This document shows, piece by piece, positions 1-6,352 of a stretch of 21,013 nucleotides of DNA (position 1 is its first letter; each line of letters begins with the position of its first letter). This DNA comes from an uncultured Muribaculaceae bacterium (lineage in GTDB: Bacteria; Bacteroidota; Bacteroidia; Bacteroidales; Muribaculaceae), in NCBI GenBank assembly GCA_938039795.1, contig CALHWU010000100.1, positions 1 to 21,013 of the forward strand. Reading direction: 5' to 3'. A program made the translations under genes and the position numbers. The notes beneath the pieces were generated by a model. The model did not search any database. It was not told the DNA's origin and saw nothing but the letters and a program-made list of their open reading frames with translations.

Positions 1-316
1 CGAGATAGTAATTAGCCTCCGCCTCGCAGTCTGTGCCGCCAAAGTATGACGCAGCATCTTCAAGTTTAGCCACAGCCATGCTGTCAGGGGTGATATATGC
101 CTTGTCGGCGGCCTTGACGCTGAGGAGGTCGCGGAAGTGGCGGTCGGTCTCGGAGAGGTCGGCGTAGGGGAGCGAGTCGAGCAGCCGGAGCGCCGCGCGC
201 GGGTCGGTGGCTGTCAGCGCGTCGGCGCGCAGCAGGTCGGGGTTGCGGCTGATGCGCGAGCATCCGGCGGCCGCAAGCAGCGTTATGGCGATTATGTAGA
301 GAAGTGTGCGCTTCAT
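1..316 (-). CDS. TPR-type lipoprotein, N-terminal part (gene runs off the window)
   Basis: The visible part begins MKRTLLYIIAITLLAAAGC, a lipoprotein signal peptide with lipobox AAGC, so the mature protein should be lipid-anchored in the envelope. After the cysteine come helical segments of the kind ADALTATDPRAALRLLDSL and EANYYL, with the alanine/leucine/tyrosine spacing of tetratricopeptide repeats. Bacteroidales genomes carry many such TPR lipoproteins, often followed by a transmembrane and DNA-binding part, but that part lies outside the window. No acidic lipoprotein export signal (K-D/E-D/E type) follows the cysteine, so surface exposure is not indicated. An in-frame ATG five codons upstream (ending at 331) is possible, but the -7 box at 336-343 would make it nearly leaderless, so I prefer 316. 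The signal peptide is firm; the TPR call is tentative. Confidence 0.65.
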   Translation of the reverse strand, partial: MKRTLLYIIAITLLAAAGCSRISRNPDLLRADALTATDPRAALRLLDSLPYADLSETDRHFRDLLSVKAADKAYITPDSMAVAKLEDAASYFGGTDCEAEANYYL

Positions 317-335
317 GGCGATCCGGTTCATGCCC

Positions 336-366
336 CAAAGTTACACATTTTCTCTCATCCCGCAAA
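336..366 (-). promoter_or_regulatory. Bacteroidota-type promoter of the TPR lipoprotein gene
   Basis: On the minus strand a perfect TAACTTTG (-7 consensus TAnnTTTG) lies at 336-343. A TTTG -33 box lies at 363-366 within a run of T, with a 19-nt spacer. This matches the primary sigma factor promoter described for Bacteroides. Transcription should begin near 330, giving a leader of about 15 nt before the ATG ending at 316. Confidence 0.7.
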
Positions 367-537
367 AAAGATGCCTCTTCGAAAAATCTTCATACAGAAG
401 GACTGTCAGCCTATAACCTCGGCTCGAAATAGTCAGCAAATACTTTCCAAATATGGAAAAGAGATGGCGGAGTCATAGCATCATGCCGGGCGGTCAGCGG
501 CAGTAACTATTCAGCGCATATTACCAATATCAACATA

Positions 538-616
538 GTAGGGATGCACCATGGTGCATCCGACAACGCGATTTATGGGCCATGAAATCGACGGATGCAC
601 CATGGTGCATCCCTAC
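538..616. repeat. REPIN-like pair of identical 20-bp palindromes
   Basis: The perfect palindrome GGATGCACCATGGTGCATCC occurs at 542-561 and again at 593-612, separated by 31 bp. The outer flanks are themselves inverted (GTAG at 538-541, CTAC at 613-616), so the 79-bp unit is bounded by GTAGGGATGCACC and its reverse complement. Two palindromic units in such an arrangement resemble the REP doublets (REPINs) mobilised by IS200-like tyrosine transposases in other bacteria. No transposase gene is present in this window. Both units are intergenic. The repeat itself is certain; its family and mechanism are inference. Confidence 0.75.
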
Positions 617-646
617 AGGTCACATATAATCAGTTGTTTGAACTCT

Positions 647-917
647 CCCCACCAAGGTGTCGCTCCGCGCGCCATGGCGGGGTTAACCGAGGTTGCGAGG
701 TCTCCGACCTCTGCCGTCTGCCGCGGCTTCCCGGATGGGATAGGGCCCTCGAAGCCGTCAGCCGCGATCAATCCATAGCTCTTCGATCTTCGGGCAGGCT
801 GCCGTGTTCTGTGCATGCGCCGGATCTGTACCGTCAGCCATCGTCATCGGGAGTGGTCGGAGACCACGCTACTTTTGTAAGCCCCTCCATGGCGGGCGTA
901 GCCGCGCCTTGGTGGGG
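647..917. repeat. Long imperfect inverted repeat (MITE-like)
   Basis: The left arm (647 to about 710) and the reverse complement of the right arm (about 851-917) align without gaps over roughly 65 bp with about 15 mismatches by eye. Shared blocks include CCCCACCAAGG at the outer end, CGCCATGG in the middle and GGTCTCCGACC at the inner end. About 140 bp of unrelated sequence lies between the arms. The arrangement looks like a small non-autonomous element or a degenerate intergenic repeat. No target-site duplication is obvious and no transposase is encoded. Confidence 0.6.
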
Positions 918-976
918 TAATAGAGGGGCTCCGCCCGGCTTCTTCGTAGATGAGCCGCAGGGAGAGGCTCTGGGAT

Positions 977-1019
977 AAAAGGGCGCCGCGCCGTGACAGC
1001 GGGTGTCAGGGCGCGGCGC
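977..1019 (-). terminator. Intrinsic terminator of the Bax-inhibitor gene
   Basis: GCGCCGCGCC (983-992) pairs with GGCGCGGCGC (1010-1019). A single mismatch follows, then a further TGACA/TGTCA stem, with a GCGGG loop. Read on the minus strand the hairpin is followed by CCCTTTTATCC, a short U-tract at 977-980. It lies 27 bp beyond the stop codon of the gene at 1046-1771. Confidence 0.75.
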
Positions 1020-1045
1020 GGGTGATGGGTCGGCGTCGGGCGCGG

Positions 1046-1771
1046 TCAGTCGCGGCTGTTGCCGAAGAAGCGGAGGAGGTAGAGGAAGAGGTTGATGAAG
1101 TCGAGGTAGAGGCTGAGGGCGCCGAGGGTGGCGAGCTTGCCGGTGGCCTCGAAGGGGGCTGCAGCGGCCCACTGCTTGATCTTCTGGGTGTCCCACGCGG
1201 TGAGCCCCACGAAGATGAGCACTCCGAGACCGGAGATGATCCAGTCGAAGGTGGAGTTGGCCCAGAAGATGTTGATGACCGTGCAGATGATCAGGCCTAT
1301 AAGAGCCATCATCAGGAATGATCCCCAGCGGGTGAGGTCCTTGGTGGTGAAGTAGCCGTAGATGCTCATGGCGCCGAACGTGCCGGCGGTGATGAAGAAT
1401 GTCTTGGCTATCGACACGTGGGTGTAGACGAGGAAGATGGGGAAGAGGGCCAGGCCGTTGATCACGGCGAAGAGGAAGAAGAGAGCCGTGGCGGTCGACG
1501 ACTGCATGCGGCTGATGCCGCCCGAGATGGCGAATACGAGCACGAGCTCGGCGATGAAGAGGCCCCAGATGAGCCAGGAGTGCTGGGCGTAGAAGGAGAG
1601 CACTGCGGGCGATCCTGCGCAGAAGAAGCTGACGAGTGCGGTGACGAGCAGGCCGAGGAACATCTTGAGGTAGACGCGCTTCATGACCTGCGACACCCGG
1701 GCGTCGAGTGCGCCGACGGCGGGCTGGGGATTGCCGCTGCCGCCATTGTAATAGTCGGGATAGTTGTTCAT
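1046..1771 (-). CDS. Bax inhibitor-1 / YccA family integral membrane protein
   Basis: This 241-residue, very hydrophobic protein has about seven predicted membrane segments: near 35-53, 66-84, 94-116, 122-140, 151-170, 177-194 and 214-235. It has the family pattern of a soluble N-terminal tail (MNNYPDYYNGGSGNPQP) followed by MKRVYLKMFLGLL. It ends in YLDFINLFLYLLRFFG, typical of bacterial BI-1 proteins. Aspartates in AWDTQ (194) and YLDF (224) are candidates for the di-aspartyl pH/calcium-sensing pair described for BsYetJ. The role is probably ion leak or membrane protein quality control; E. coli YccA, for example, modulates FtsH. The ATG ending at 1771 is chosen because upstream extension adds a non-conserved polar stretch. 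The gene is 78 bp downstream of argS; a weak -7-like box (GATATTTG, 1820-1827) may give it its own promoter. Confidence 0.88.
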   Translation of the reverse strand: MNNYPDYYNGGSGNPQPAVGALDARVSQVMKRVYLKMFLGLLVTALVSFFCAGSPAVLSFYAQHSWLIWGLFIAELVLVFAISGGISRMQSSTATALFFLFAVINGLALFPIFLVYTHVSIAKTFFITAGTFGAMSIYGYFTTKDLTRWGSFLMMALIGLIICTVINIFWANSTFDWIISGLGVLIFVGLTAWDTQKIKQWAAAAPFEATGKLATLGALSLYLDFINLFLYLLRFFGNSRD

Positions 1772-1849
1772 TGTCTTAACTGATGTGTTGGTTGGATATG
1801 TGTTTTGATGTTTAAGCTGCAAATATCATGCCAGAGGAGAGGAGCGCCC

Positions 1850-3637
1850 TTACATGCGCTCGGGCACGCGGATGCCGAGCAGCCCCATGGCGGTGCGCAC
1901 GGTGTCGGCGGTCATGCGCGAGAGCGTCAGCCTCATGGCCCTGACGGCGGGATCCTCCTCTTTGAGGATGGAGCAGTCGTGGTAGAACTGGTTGTATTCC
2001 TTCACCAGGTCGTAGGCATAGTTGGCTATGAGCGCGGGGCTGTAGGAGCGTCCGGCCTCCTCCACCGTGGCGGGGAAGTCGGCGAGGCGCTGTATGAGGG
2101 TGATCTCGCGCTCTCCTGGCTTCACTCCGAGATATCCTTCGGTGGCCATGCCCGCCTCCCCGGCTTTGCGGAGCACCGAGCGGATACGGGCGTAGGTGTA
2201 CTGTATGAAGGGGCCGGTGTTGCCGTTGAAGTCGATCGACTCCTTGGGGTTGAATGTCATGTTCTTGCGGGGGTCGACCTTGAGCAGGAAGTATTTGAGG
2301 GCTCCCATGCCTACGGTCTCGGCTATGTCGTCGATCTCGGCGGGGGTGCATCCGTCGAGCTTGCCGAGCTCCATGCTTACCTGGCGCGCCGTATTGACCA
2401 TCTCCTCCATGAGGTCGTCGGCGTCGACCACCGTGCCCTCGCGACTCTTCATCTTGCCCTCGGGGAGCTCCACCATGCCGTAGGAGAAGTGGACGAGATC
2501 CTTGCCCCACTTGAATCCGAGGCGGTCGAGCAGCAGCGAGAGCACCTGGAAGTGGTAGTTCTGTTCGTTGCCCACGACGTAGATCATCCGGTCGATGGGA
2601 TAGTCCTGGTAGCGGAGCTTGGCCGTGCCGATATCCTGGGTCATGTAGACGGAGGTGCCGTCGGAGCGGAGGAGCAGCTTATGGTCGAGTCCGTCGGCGG
2701 TCAGGTCGGCCCACACCGATCCGTCGTCCTTGCGGTACATCTTGCCGGCGGCGAGCCCTTCGAGCACCTTCTCCTTGCCTTCGAGGTAGGTCTGGCTCTC
2801 GTAGTAGATCTTGTCGAAGCCCACTCCCATGCGGCGGTAGGTCTGGTCGAATCCGTCGTAGACCCAGCTGTTCATCGTCTCCCAGAGGGCGCGCACTTCC
2901 GGATCCCTGGCCTCCCAGCGGCGGAGCATGGCGCGGGCCTCCTGCATCAGGGGCGATGCGGCTTCGGCCTCCTCCTTGGTCATGCCTTTCTCCATGAGGT
3001 CGGCTACTTCGGCCTTGAAATGCTTGTCGAAGAGCACGTAGAAGTCGCCGATGAGATGGTCGCCCTTCTTGCCGGCCTTCTCGGGGGTGACACCGTCGCC
3101 CCACTTCTGCCAGGCGAGCATCGACTTGCAGATGTGGATGCCGCGGTCGTTGACGATGTTGGTCTTCACCACGCGGTTGCCGCACGCGGCGAGTATCTGC
3201 GAGAGGCTCCATCCGAGCAATATGTTGCGGAGGTGGCCCAGGTGGAGGGGCTTGTTGGTGTTGGGCGAGGAGTACTCCACCATGACGAGCGGACTGTCGG
3301 CCGTGGTCTCGCGGATGCCGTAGTGGGGCTGCGAGGCGATGTGCTCAAGCACCGACGACCAGAAGGCCGGCTCGATTACTATGTTGAGAAATCCCTTGAT
3401 GACATTGAAGCGGTCGACTGCCGGCTCGTTGTCGACAAGCCACTGGCCTATCTCGGCGCCTGTCTGCTCCGGGCTCTTGCGTGCGGCCTTGACAAAGGGG
3501 AACACCATTACTGTCAGATTGCCTTCGAATTCCTTGCGGGTGGGAGCCGGCGTGATCGATCCGGGATCCGCGTCGATGCCGTAGAGCTGCTTGACTGCCT
3601 TGGCCACAGCCTGGGCGATGATGCTGTCGATTGACAT
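1850..3637 (-). CDS. argS: Arginyl-tRNA synthetase
   Basis: This cytoplasmic class Ia enzyme charges tRNA-Arg with arginine using ATP. The 595-residue product has the full family layout. An N-terminal additional domain (about 1-105) ends in the GFLNI motif. The catalytic Rossmann fold has HLGH at 132-135 (HIGH signature), preceded by EYSSPNTNKPLHLG. The SDGTSVYMTQDIGTAKLR segment at 325-342 is characteristic of ArgRS. KMKSR at 395-399 serves as the KMSKS loop. The C-terminal DALR anticodon-binding domain contains NTGPFIQYTYARIRSVLRKAG and ends RVPERM. The length is normal for bacterial ArgRS. The start at 3637 lies about 40 nt downstream of a -7 promoter box. Nothing suggests damage. Confidence 0.97.
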   Translation of the reverse strand: MSIDSIIAQAVAKAVKQLYGIDADPGSITPAPTRKEFEGNLTVMVFPFVKAARKSPEQTGAEIGQWLVDNEPAVDRFNVIKGFLNIVIEPAFWSSVLEHIASQPHYGIRETTADSPLVMVEYSSPNTNKPLHLGHLRNILLGWSLSQILAACGNRVVKTNIVNDRGIHICKSMLAWQKWGDGVTPEKAGKKGDHLIGDFYVLFDKHFKAEVADLMEKGMTKEEAEAASPLMQEARAMLRRWEARDPEVRALWETMNSWVYDGFDQTYRRMGVGFDKIYYESQTYLEGKEKVLEGLAAGKMYRKDDGSVWADLTADGLDHKLLLRSDGTSVYMTQDIGTAKLRYQDYPIDRMIYVVGNEQNYHFQVLSLLLDRLGFKWGKDLVHFSYGMVELPEGKMKSREGTVVDADDLMEEMVNTARQVSMELGKLDGCTPAEIDDIAETVGMGALKYFLLKVDPRKNMTFNPKESIDFNGNTGPFIQYTYARIRSVLRKAGEAGMATEGYLGVKPGEREITLIQRLADFPATVEEAGRSYSPALIANYAYDLVKEYNQFYHDCSILKEEDPAVRAMRLTLSRMTADTVRTAMGLLGIRVPERM

Positions 3638-3680
3638 AAGTATTGCTGTGAGTTTTTATGAATTAACGTTTTACGGACTG

Positions 3681-3688
3681 CAAAGTTA
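3681..3688 (-). promoter_or_regulatory. -7 box of the argS promoter
   Basis: Minus-strand TAACTTTG is a perfect match to the Bacteroidota -7 consensus and lies 44 nt before the argS ATG. No clear TTTG -33 box is visible at the expected spacing. The box forms one half of a 10-bp inverted repeat with the -7 box of the divergent promoter at 3732-3739. Confidence 0.55.
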
Positions 3689-3710
3689 GTGAATATTTTC
3701 GGGGAAGGGC

Positions 3711-3739
3711 TTGCGATTTACAGATTTTTGCTAACTTTG
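3711..3739 (+). promoter_or_regulatory. Divergent promoter facing the beta-barrel remnant
   Basis: Plus-strand TAACTTTG at 3732-3739 is preceded by TTG at 3711-3713, with 18 nt between. Transcription should start near 3745, only a few bases before the ATG at 3754. The transcript would begin almost directly with a hairpin (GTGTC-G-GCC / GGC-GACAC, 3756-3775). Confidence 0.65.
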
Positions 3740-3753
3740 CGGTATTGAACGGG

Positions 3754-4089
3754 ATGTGTCGGCCTGAGGCGACACTTTCGCAGGCAATCATCATACAGGA
3801 TATATTCTTACAGTGTTCGTTGAGAGTGTTCGCAGGGCCGCAGTTCGATTTCCGTTTCTACACCCACTTCAGCTGCGACGGCCCCAGAAAGATATTCCAG
3901 GGCACTACCGCCCGTCCGCTCTACGGCGACTACGGCACCGACCTCGACATACGCGCCGGCGTAGGCTACGTATGGGGCCGCTACTACGTCGGCGCATCGT
4001 TCAGCTACGGCATATTGCGCCTGACCAGGAGCGACTTCGGAGTGAAGCGCGGGCGCCTGGCATCGGCCACCGTGGGCTACGAATTCTGA
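3754..4089 (+). pseudogene. C-terminal remnant of an outer-membrane beta-barrel protein
   Basis: The open frame gives about 111 residues. The last 85 read as a beta-barrel end: VFAGPQFDFRFYTHFS, then LDIRAGVGYVWGRYYVGASF, SYGILRLT and the terminal strand RLASATVGYEF with the C-terminal phenylalanine expected of Bam substrates. This resembles the end of PorT-like or OMP_b-brl_2 proteins. There is no signal peptide, and the first 25 residues (from MCRPEATLSQ) do not resemble a barrel. A whole barrel would need roughly twice this length. The frame begins almost at the transcription start of a strong promoter, suggesting that a deletion removed the signal peptide and N-terminal strands. It could still be a short expressed protein, but I consider it a truncated gene. 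Confidence 0.5.
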
Positions 4090-4106
4090 AAAATCACGGA
4101 ATAAAG

Positions 4107-4145
4107 AAAAAAATCAGGGCGGCGATGTAACATTCGGCCGCCCTG
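4107..4145 (-). terminator. Hairpin with a minus-strand U-tract
   Basis: CAGGGCGGC (4115-4123) pairs perfectly with GCCGCCCTG (4137-4145); the loop contains ATGTAACAT. On the minus strand the stem is followed by ATTTTTTTC, a good U-tract. On the plus strand no U-run follows directly, although six T occur at 4168-4173. It lies just beyond the stop codon of the plus-strand barrel remnant, so it may act in both directions or block antisense transcription. Confidence 0.55.
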
Positions 4146-4205
4146 TCGCGTCATAAGGGTGAACAGCTTTTTTCATAACAGATAGTTTTACCTGATGCGG
4201 AAGCC

Positions 4206-4231
4206 GGGGGCGGCTCCATGGACCGTCCCCC
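4206..4231 (+). promoter_or_regulatory. GC-rich leader hairpin before the STGD-repeat gene
   Basis: GGGGGCGG (4206-4213) pairs with CCG-T-CCCCC (4223-4231) with one bulged T and a loop containing CCATGG. It is followed by a C/T-rich stretch and not by a U-run, so it is not a typical terminator. An A-rich leader (AAACAAAAAACAACC) separates it from the ATG at 4269. A weak -7-like box, TAGTTTTA, lies at 4183-4190. Its function is unknown; it could stabilise the mRNA or end upstream transcription. Confidence 0.35.
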
Positions 4232-4268
4232 TCCTCCGCTACCTGAAACAAAAAACAACCATCATCCT

Positions 4269-5321
4269 ATGAAACGTATCATATCGCTTGCAGCCGCTCT
4301 GGCTCTCATAGTAGCGGCTATTCCCTCGGCAGCCGCCACACGCATCAAAGTCGTTCCGTCGAAGACCTACGTCAGCCGCGTCGTCAGCTGCCCCGACTTC
4401 ACCAAGCTTGTCACCAACACCACCATCGACATCGAGTATACCGTCGGTCCGAAGAGCGTCAAGCTTTACGCCCCCGACAACCTCATCGACTACATACAGG
4501 TGACATCGTCGGGCAGCTCCCTCACCGTCAGCTGGAAAAGCGGAGTCAATCTCAACATCAACGGCAACTATACGGCCAAGATGATAGTCAGCGCGCCCGC
4601 TGTCAACGATTTCCTGACCAACTCCACCGGCGACATCACCATCAAATCGCCGCTTAACGGACAGGGCAACAACTACTCCTTCATCACCAACTCCACCGGC
4701 GACATCCACATGGGTTCGGTCACTACCACCGGAGAGCACATGAAGCTCGTCAGCAATTCCACCGGCGATATCACCGCCAACAAGCTTCAGGCCGGAAACG
4801 TATATCTGACCGCCAACTCCACGGGCGACATCACGGTATCATCCGTCAAGGGCCGTGAGAATGCCATGCTTCATTCGAATTCCACCGGCGACATCACAGT
4901 CGGAAGCGTCACCACCGAGATCGCATCGCTCGCCTCATCGTCGACAGGCGATGTGAAGGTGGACAATCTCTCGGCCGAGGATGCCCGGATCAAGAGCCGT
5001 TCCACCGGCGACGTGAGGGTTAGCGACATGGCCGTGGAGATCCTGAGAGTGGAGGCCACGTCGACCGGCGACGTAAAGCTTGCCGGAAAATGCAGCAAAG
5101 CCACCATGTCGGCCGGAAGCACATCGGAGATCGAGGCCCGCAATCTCAAGGCACTCGACCTGACGGTGAGCGCCTCCTCGACGGCCGAAGTGGAGTGCTA
5201 CGCCGTGAGAAGCATCAATGCCAGCTGTTCGAGCAGCAGTGCCGAGATCAGGTGCTATTCGAAGCCGGGGATGGCCACATTGAGCGGCTCGTACACCGAC
5301 AACATCCACATCGGCCGATGA
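4269..5321 (+). CDS. Secreted DUF2807-like protein with an eleven-rung STGD repeat ladder
   Basis: The 350-residue product starts with a signal peptide, MKRIISLAAALALIVAAIPS, with likely cleavage near AAA-TR; no lipobox cysteine is present. Residues 40-115 (FTKLVTNTTIDIEYTVG and following) resemble the head of DUF2807 (GIN-domain, putative auto-transporter adhesin). From residue 118 an S-T-G-D motif recurs at serines 119, 142, 164, 184, 205, 225, 245, 265, then as STSE 284, STAE 304 and SSAE 323. The spacing of 19-23 residues implies a right-handed beta-solenoid with a polar ladder. It probably resides in the periplasm or is attached to the outer membrane. The start follows an A-rich leader; an in-frame ATG 17 codons upstream lies in a hairpin loop and would spoil the signal peptide. 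It lies upstream of a sigma/anti-sigma operon, a pairing often seen for DUF2807 genes. The biochemical role is unknown. Confidence 0.82.
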   Translation: MKRIISLAAALALIVAAIPSAAATRIKVVPSKTYVSRVVSCPDFTKLVTNTTIDIEYTVGPKSVKLYAPDNLIDYIQVTSSGSSLTVSWKSGVNLNINGNYTAKMIVSAPAVNDFLTNSTGDITIKSPLNGQGNNYSFITNSTGDIHMGSVTTTGEHMKLVSNSTGDITANKLQAGNVYLTANSTGDITVSSVKGRENAMLHSNSTGDITVGSVTTEIASLASSSTGDVKVDNLSAEDARIKSRSTGDVRVSDMAVEILRVEATSTGDVKLAGKCSKATMSAGSTSEIEARNLKALDLTVSASSTAEVECYAVRSINASCSSSSAEIRCYSKPGMATLSGSYTDNIHIGR

Positions 5322-5326
5322 CTCGC

Positions 5327-5348
5327 GGGCGGCCGGGAGCGGCCGCCC
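5327..5348 (+). terminator. Hairpin after the STGD-repeat gene
   Basis: GGGCGGCC (5327-5334) pairs perfectly with GGCCGCCC (5341-5348) around a GGGAGC loop, starting 5 bp after the stop codon. No U-run follows (TGCTATAG), so termination efficiency is doubtful. It may only attenuate read-through into the sigma-factor operon. Confidence 0.5.
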
Positions 5349-5401
5349 TGCTATAGAATAATCATATCCACCGACGCAAGCTATCCACGATCAGTCAAGG
5401 C

Positions 5402-5878
5402 ATGCAAAGAGAGCGTTTTGAAGAAGAAGCCCGACGTGTGCGTCCGCGCCTGCTCAGCGAGGCGCGACGCCTGCTGGGCGACCCCGACGACGCGGCCGAC
5501 GCTGTGCAGGACGCGCTTCTCAAGCTATGGTTTTACCGCGAGCGGCTCGACGAATACGCCTCGTTTGATGCTCCGGCGCTGGTGACGGTGCGCCGCGTAT
5601 GTCTGACACGCCTGAGGAGCTTCCATCCCCGCGCCACGCTCGACGAGCTCGCCGACCGGGCGGCCGACGACGCCGGAGACCACGACTTCCAGACGCTCCT
5701 CCGGGCTGTCGACATGCTCCCTACCGTAGAGCAGGCTGTGCTCCGCATGCGCCATATCGACGGCATGGAGATCGAGGAGATAGCCGCAATATCATCATCA
5801 ACCACAGGAGCCGTGCGCACGGCGCTCTCAAGAGCCCGCCGCCGTATCCGCGACATTTATACACGCATCTATGACTGA
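5402..5878 (+). CDS. ECF-type sigma-70 family RNA polymerase sigma factor
   Basis: The 158-residue product is short but complete. Region 2 (about 12-75) includes RRLLGDPDDAADAVQDALLKLWFYRERLD, the core-binding and -10-reading helices. A short linker follows. Region 4 (about 104-155) has LPTVEQAVLRMRHIDGMEIEEIAAI and GAVRTALSRARRRIRDIY, the helix-turn-helix that reads the -35 element. There is no region 1 or 3, as expected for group 4 (extracytoplasmic function) sigma factors. Its last 8 bp overlap the start of the next gene, so it is probably translationally coupled to its regulator. It is likely kept inactive at the membrane by the product of the gene at 5871. The target promoters are not known; the operon itself and perhaps the STGD-repeat gene upstream are natural candidates. 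Confidence 0.88.
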   Translation: MQRERFEEEARRVRPRLLSEARRLLGDPDDAADAVQDALLKLWFYRERLDEYASFDAPALVTVRRVCLTRLRSFHPRATLDELADRAADDAGDHDFQTLLRAVDMLPTVEQAVLRMRHIDGMEIEEIAAISSSTTGAVRTALSRARRRIRDIYTRIYD

Positions 5879-6350
5879 AATCGACATCAACGACATCGAC
5901 CGGCTGCTGCAGCGGTTCTTCGACGGCTTCACCAGTCTCGATGAGGAGGCCGCCCTGGAGCGGTTTTTCGCCGAAAGCAAGCGCCTGCCGCGCCGCCTGG
6001 AGCGCTATCGCCCCATGTTCGCCTGGTATGCCGCCGGCATGCAAGTGTCGGCTCTCCCCTCGCCCCGTCGGCGAGGCAAGGCGGTGGTATGGATCAGTTC
6101 GGTGGCAGCCGCGGCAGCCATGGCCATAATCAGCGTCAGCGCTCTCCGCTCTCCGTGCGACACCTCGATGCTGGCCTCCACCATAGCCGACTCGGGAACA
6201 CTGACGGAGGAGACCTACGTGATACGCGACGGCCACAGAATCACCAATCCCGGTGAGGTGGCCCAAGAGATCACCGAGACCATCCTTGAAGTGGAGGAGA
6301 TGGATTTCGAGATGGAAATGAGAAAGATAGAAATGCATAATTACCAGTGA
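5871..6350 (+). CDS. Single-pass membrane protein, putative anti-sigma factor
   Basis: The 159-residue product has a cytoplasmic N-terminal part (1-68) with INDIDRLLQRFFDGFTSLDEE and RLERYRPMFAWYAAGM. This pattern (a run of LL.RFF.G.TS..EE) is seen in small Bacteroidales proteins encoded next to ECF sigma factors. One membrane helix follows (about 71-92, VVWISSVAAAAAMAIISVSA), then a periplasmic tail ending in an acidic amphipathic helix (EITETILEVEEMDFEMEMRKIEM). The zinc-binding HxxxCxxC motif of classical ZAS anti-sigma factors is absent. The start codon overlaps the sigma-factor stop by 8 bp. The anti-sigma role is inferred from topology and gene order; I see no sequence proof of sigma binding. 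Confidence 0.7.
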   Translation: MTEIDINDIDRLLQRFFDGFTSLDEEAALERFFAESKRLPRRLERYRPMFAWYAAGMQVSALPSPRRRGKAVVWISSVAAAAAMAIISVSALRSPCDTSMLASTIADSGTLTEETYVIRDGHRITNPGEVAQEITETILEVEEMDFEMEMRKIEMHNYQ

Positions 6351-6352
6351 TC

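Larger units (their letters stand above)
371..976. other. Gene-free interval with two repeat families
   Basis: No open frame here looks like a protein; the small ones that exist are built from the repeats. The first part (371-537) is AT-richer and shows only a small hairpin, TTTCC/GGAAA around 445-461. The second part carries the palindrome pair at 538-616 and the imperfect inverted repeat at 647-917. The interval lies beyond the terminator of the Bax-inhibitor gene and behind the promoter of the TPR lipoprotein gene, so it should be transcriptionally quiet. Confidence 0.6.

Noticed and set aside
542..612. Possible CRISPR array (two identical 20-bp repeats with a 31-bp spacer)
   Set aside because: Only two units, each a perfect palindrome, with inverted outer flanks and no cas genes, so a REP-type doublet fits better.
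551..978. Small open frames across the repeat interval, on both strands
   Set aside because: Their sequences simply translate the palindromes and inverted repeat arms, with no start signals or domains.
1805..3634. Very long open frame on the plus strand opposite argS (about 600 codons)
   Set aside because: It is a GC-rich antisense shadow of argS, with composition rich in His/Val/Gly/Leu and no recognisable domain, while argS itself has every catalytic motif.
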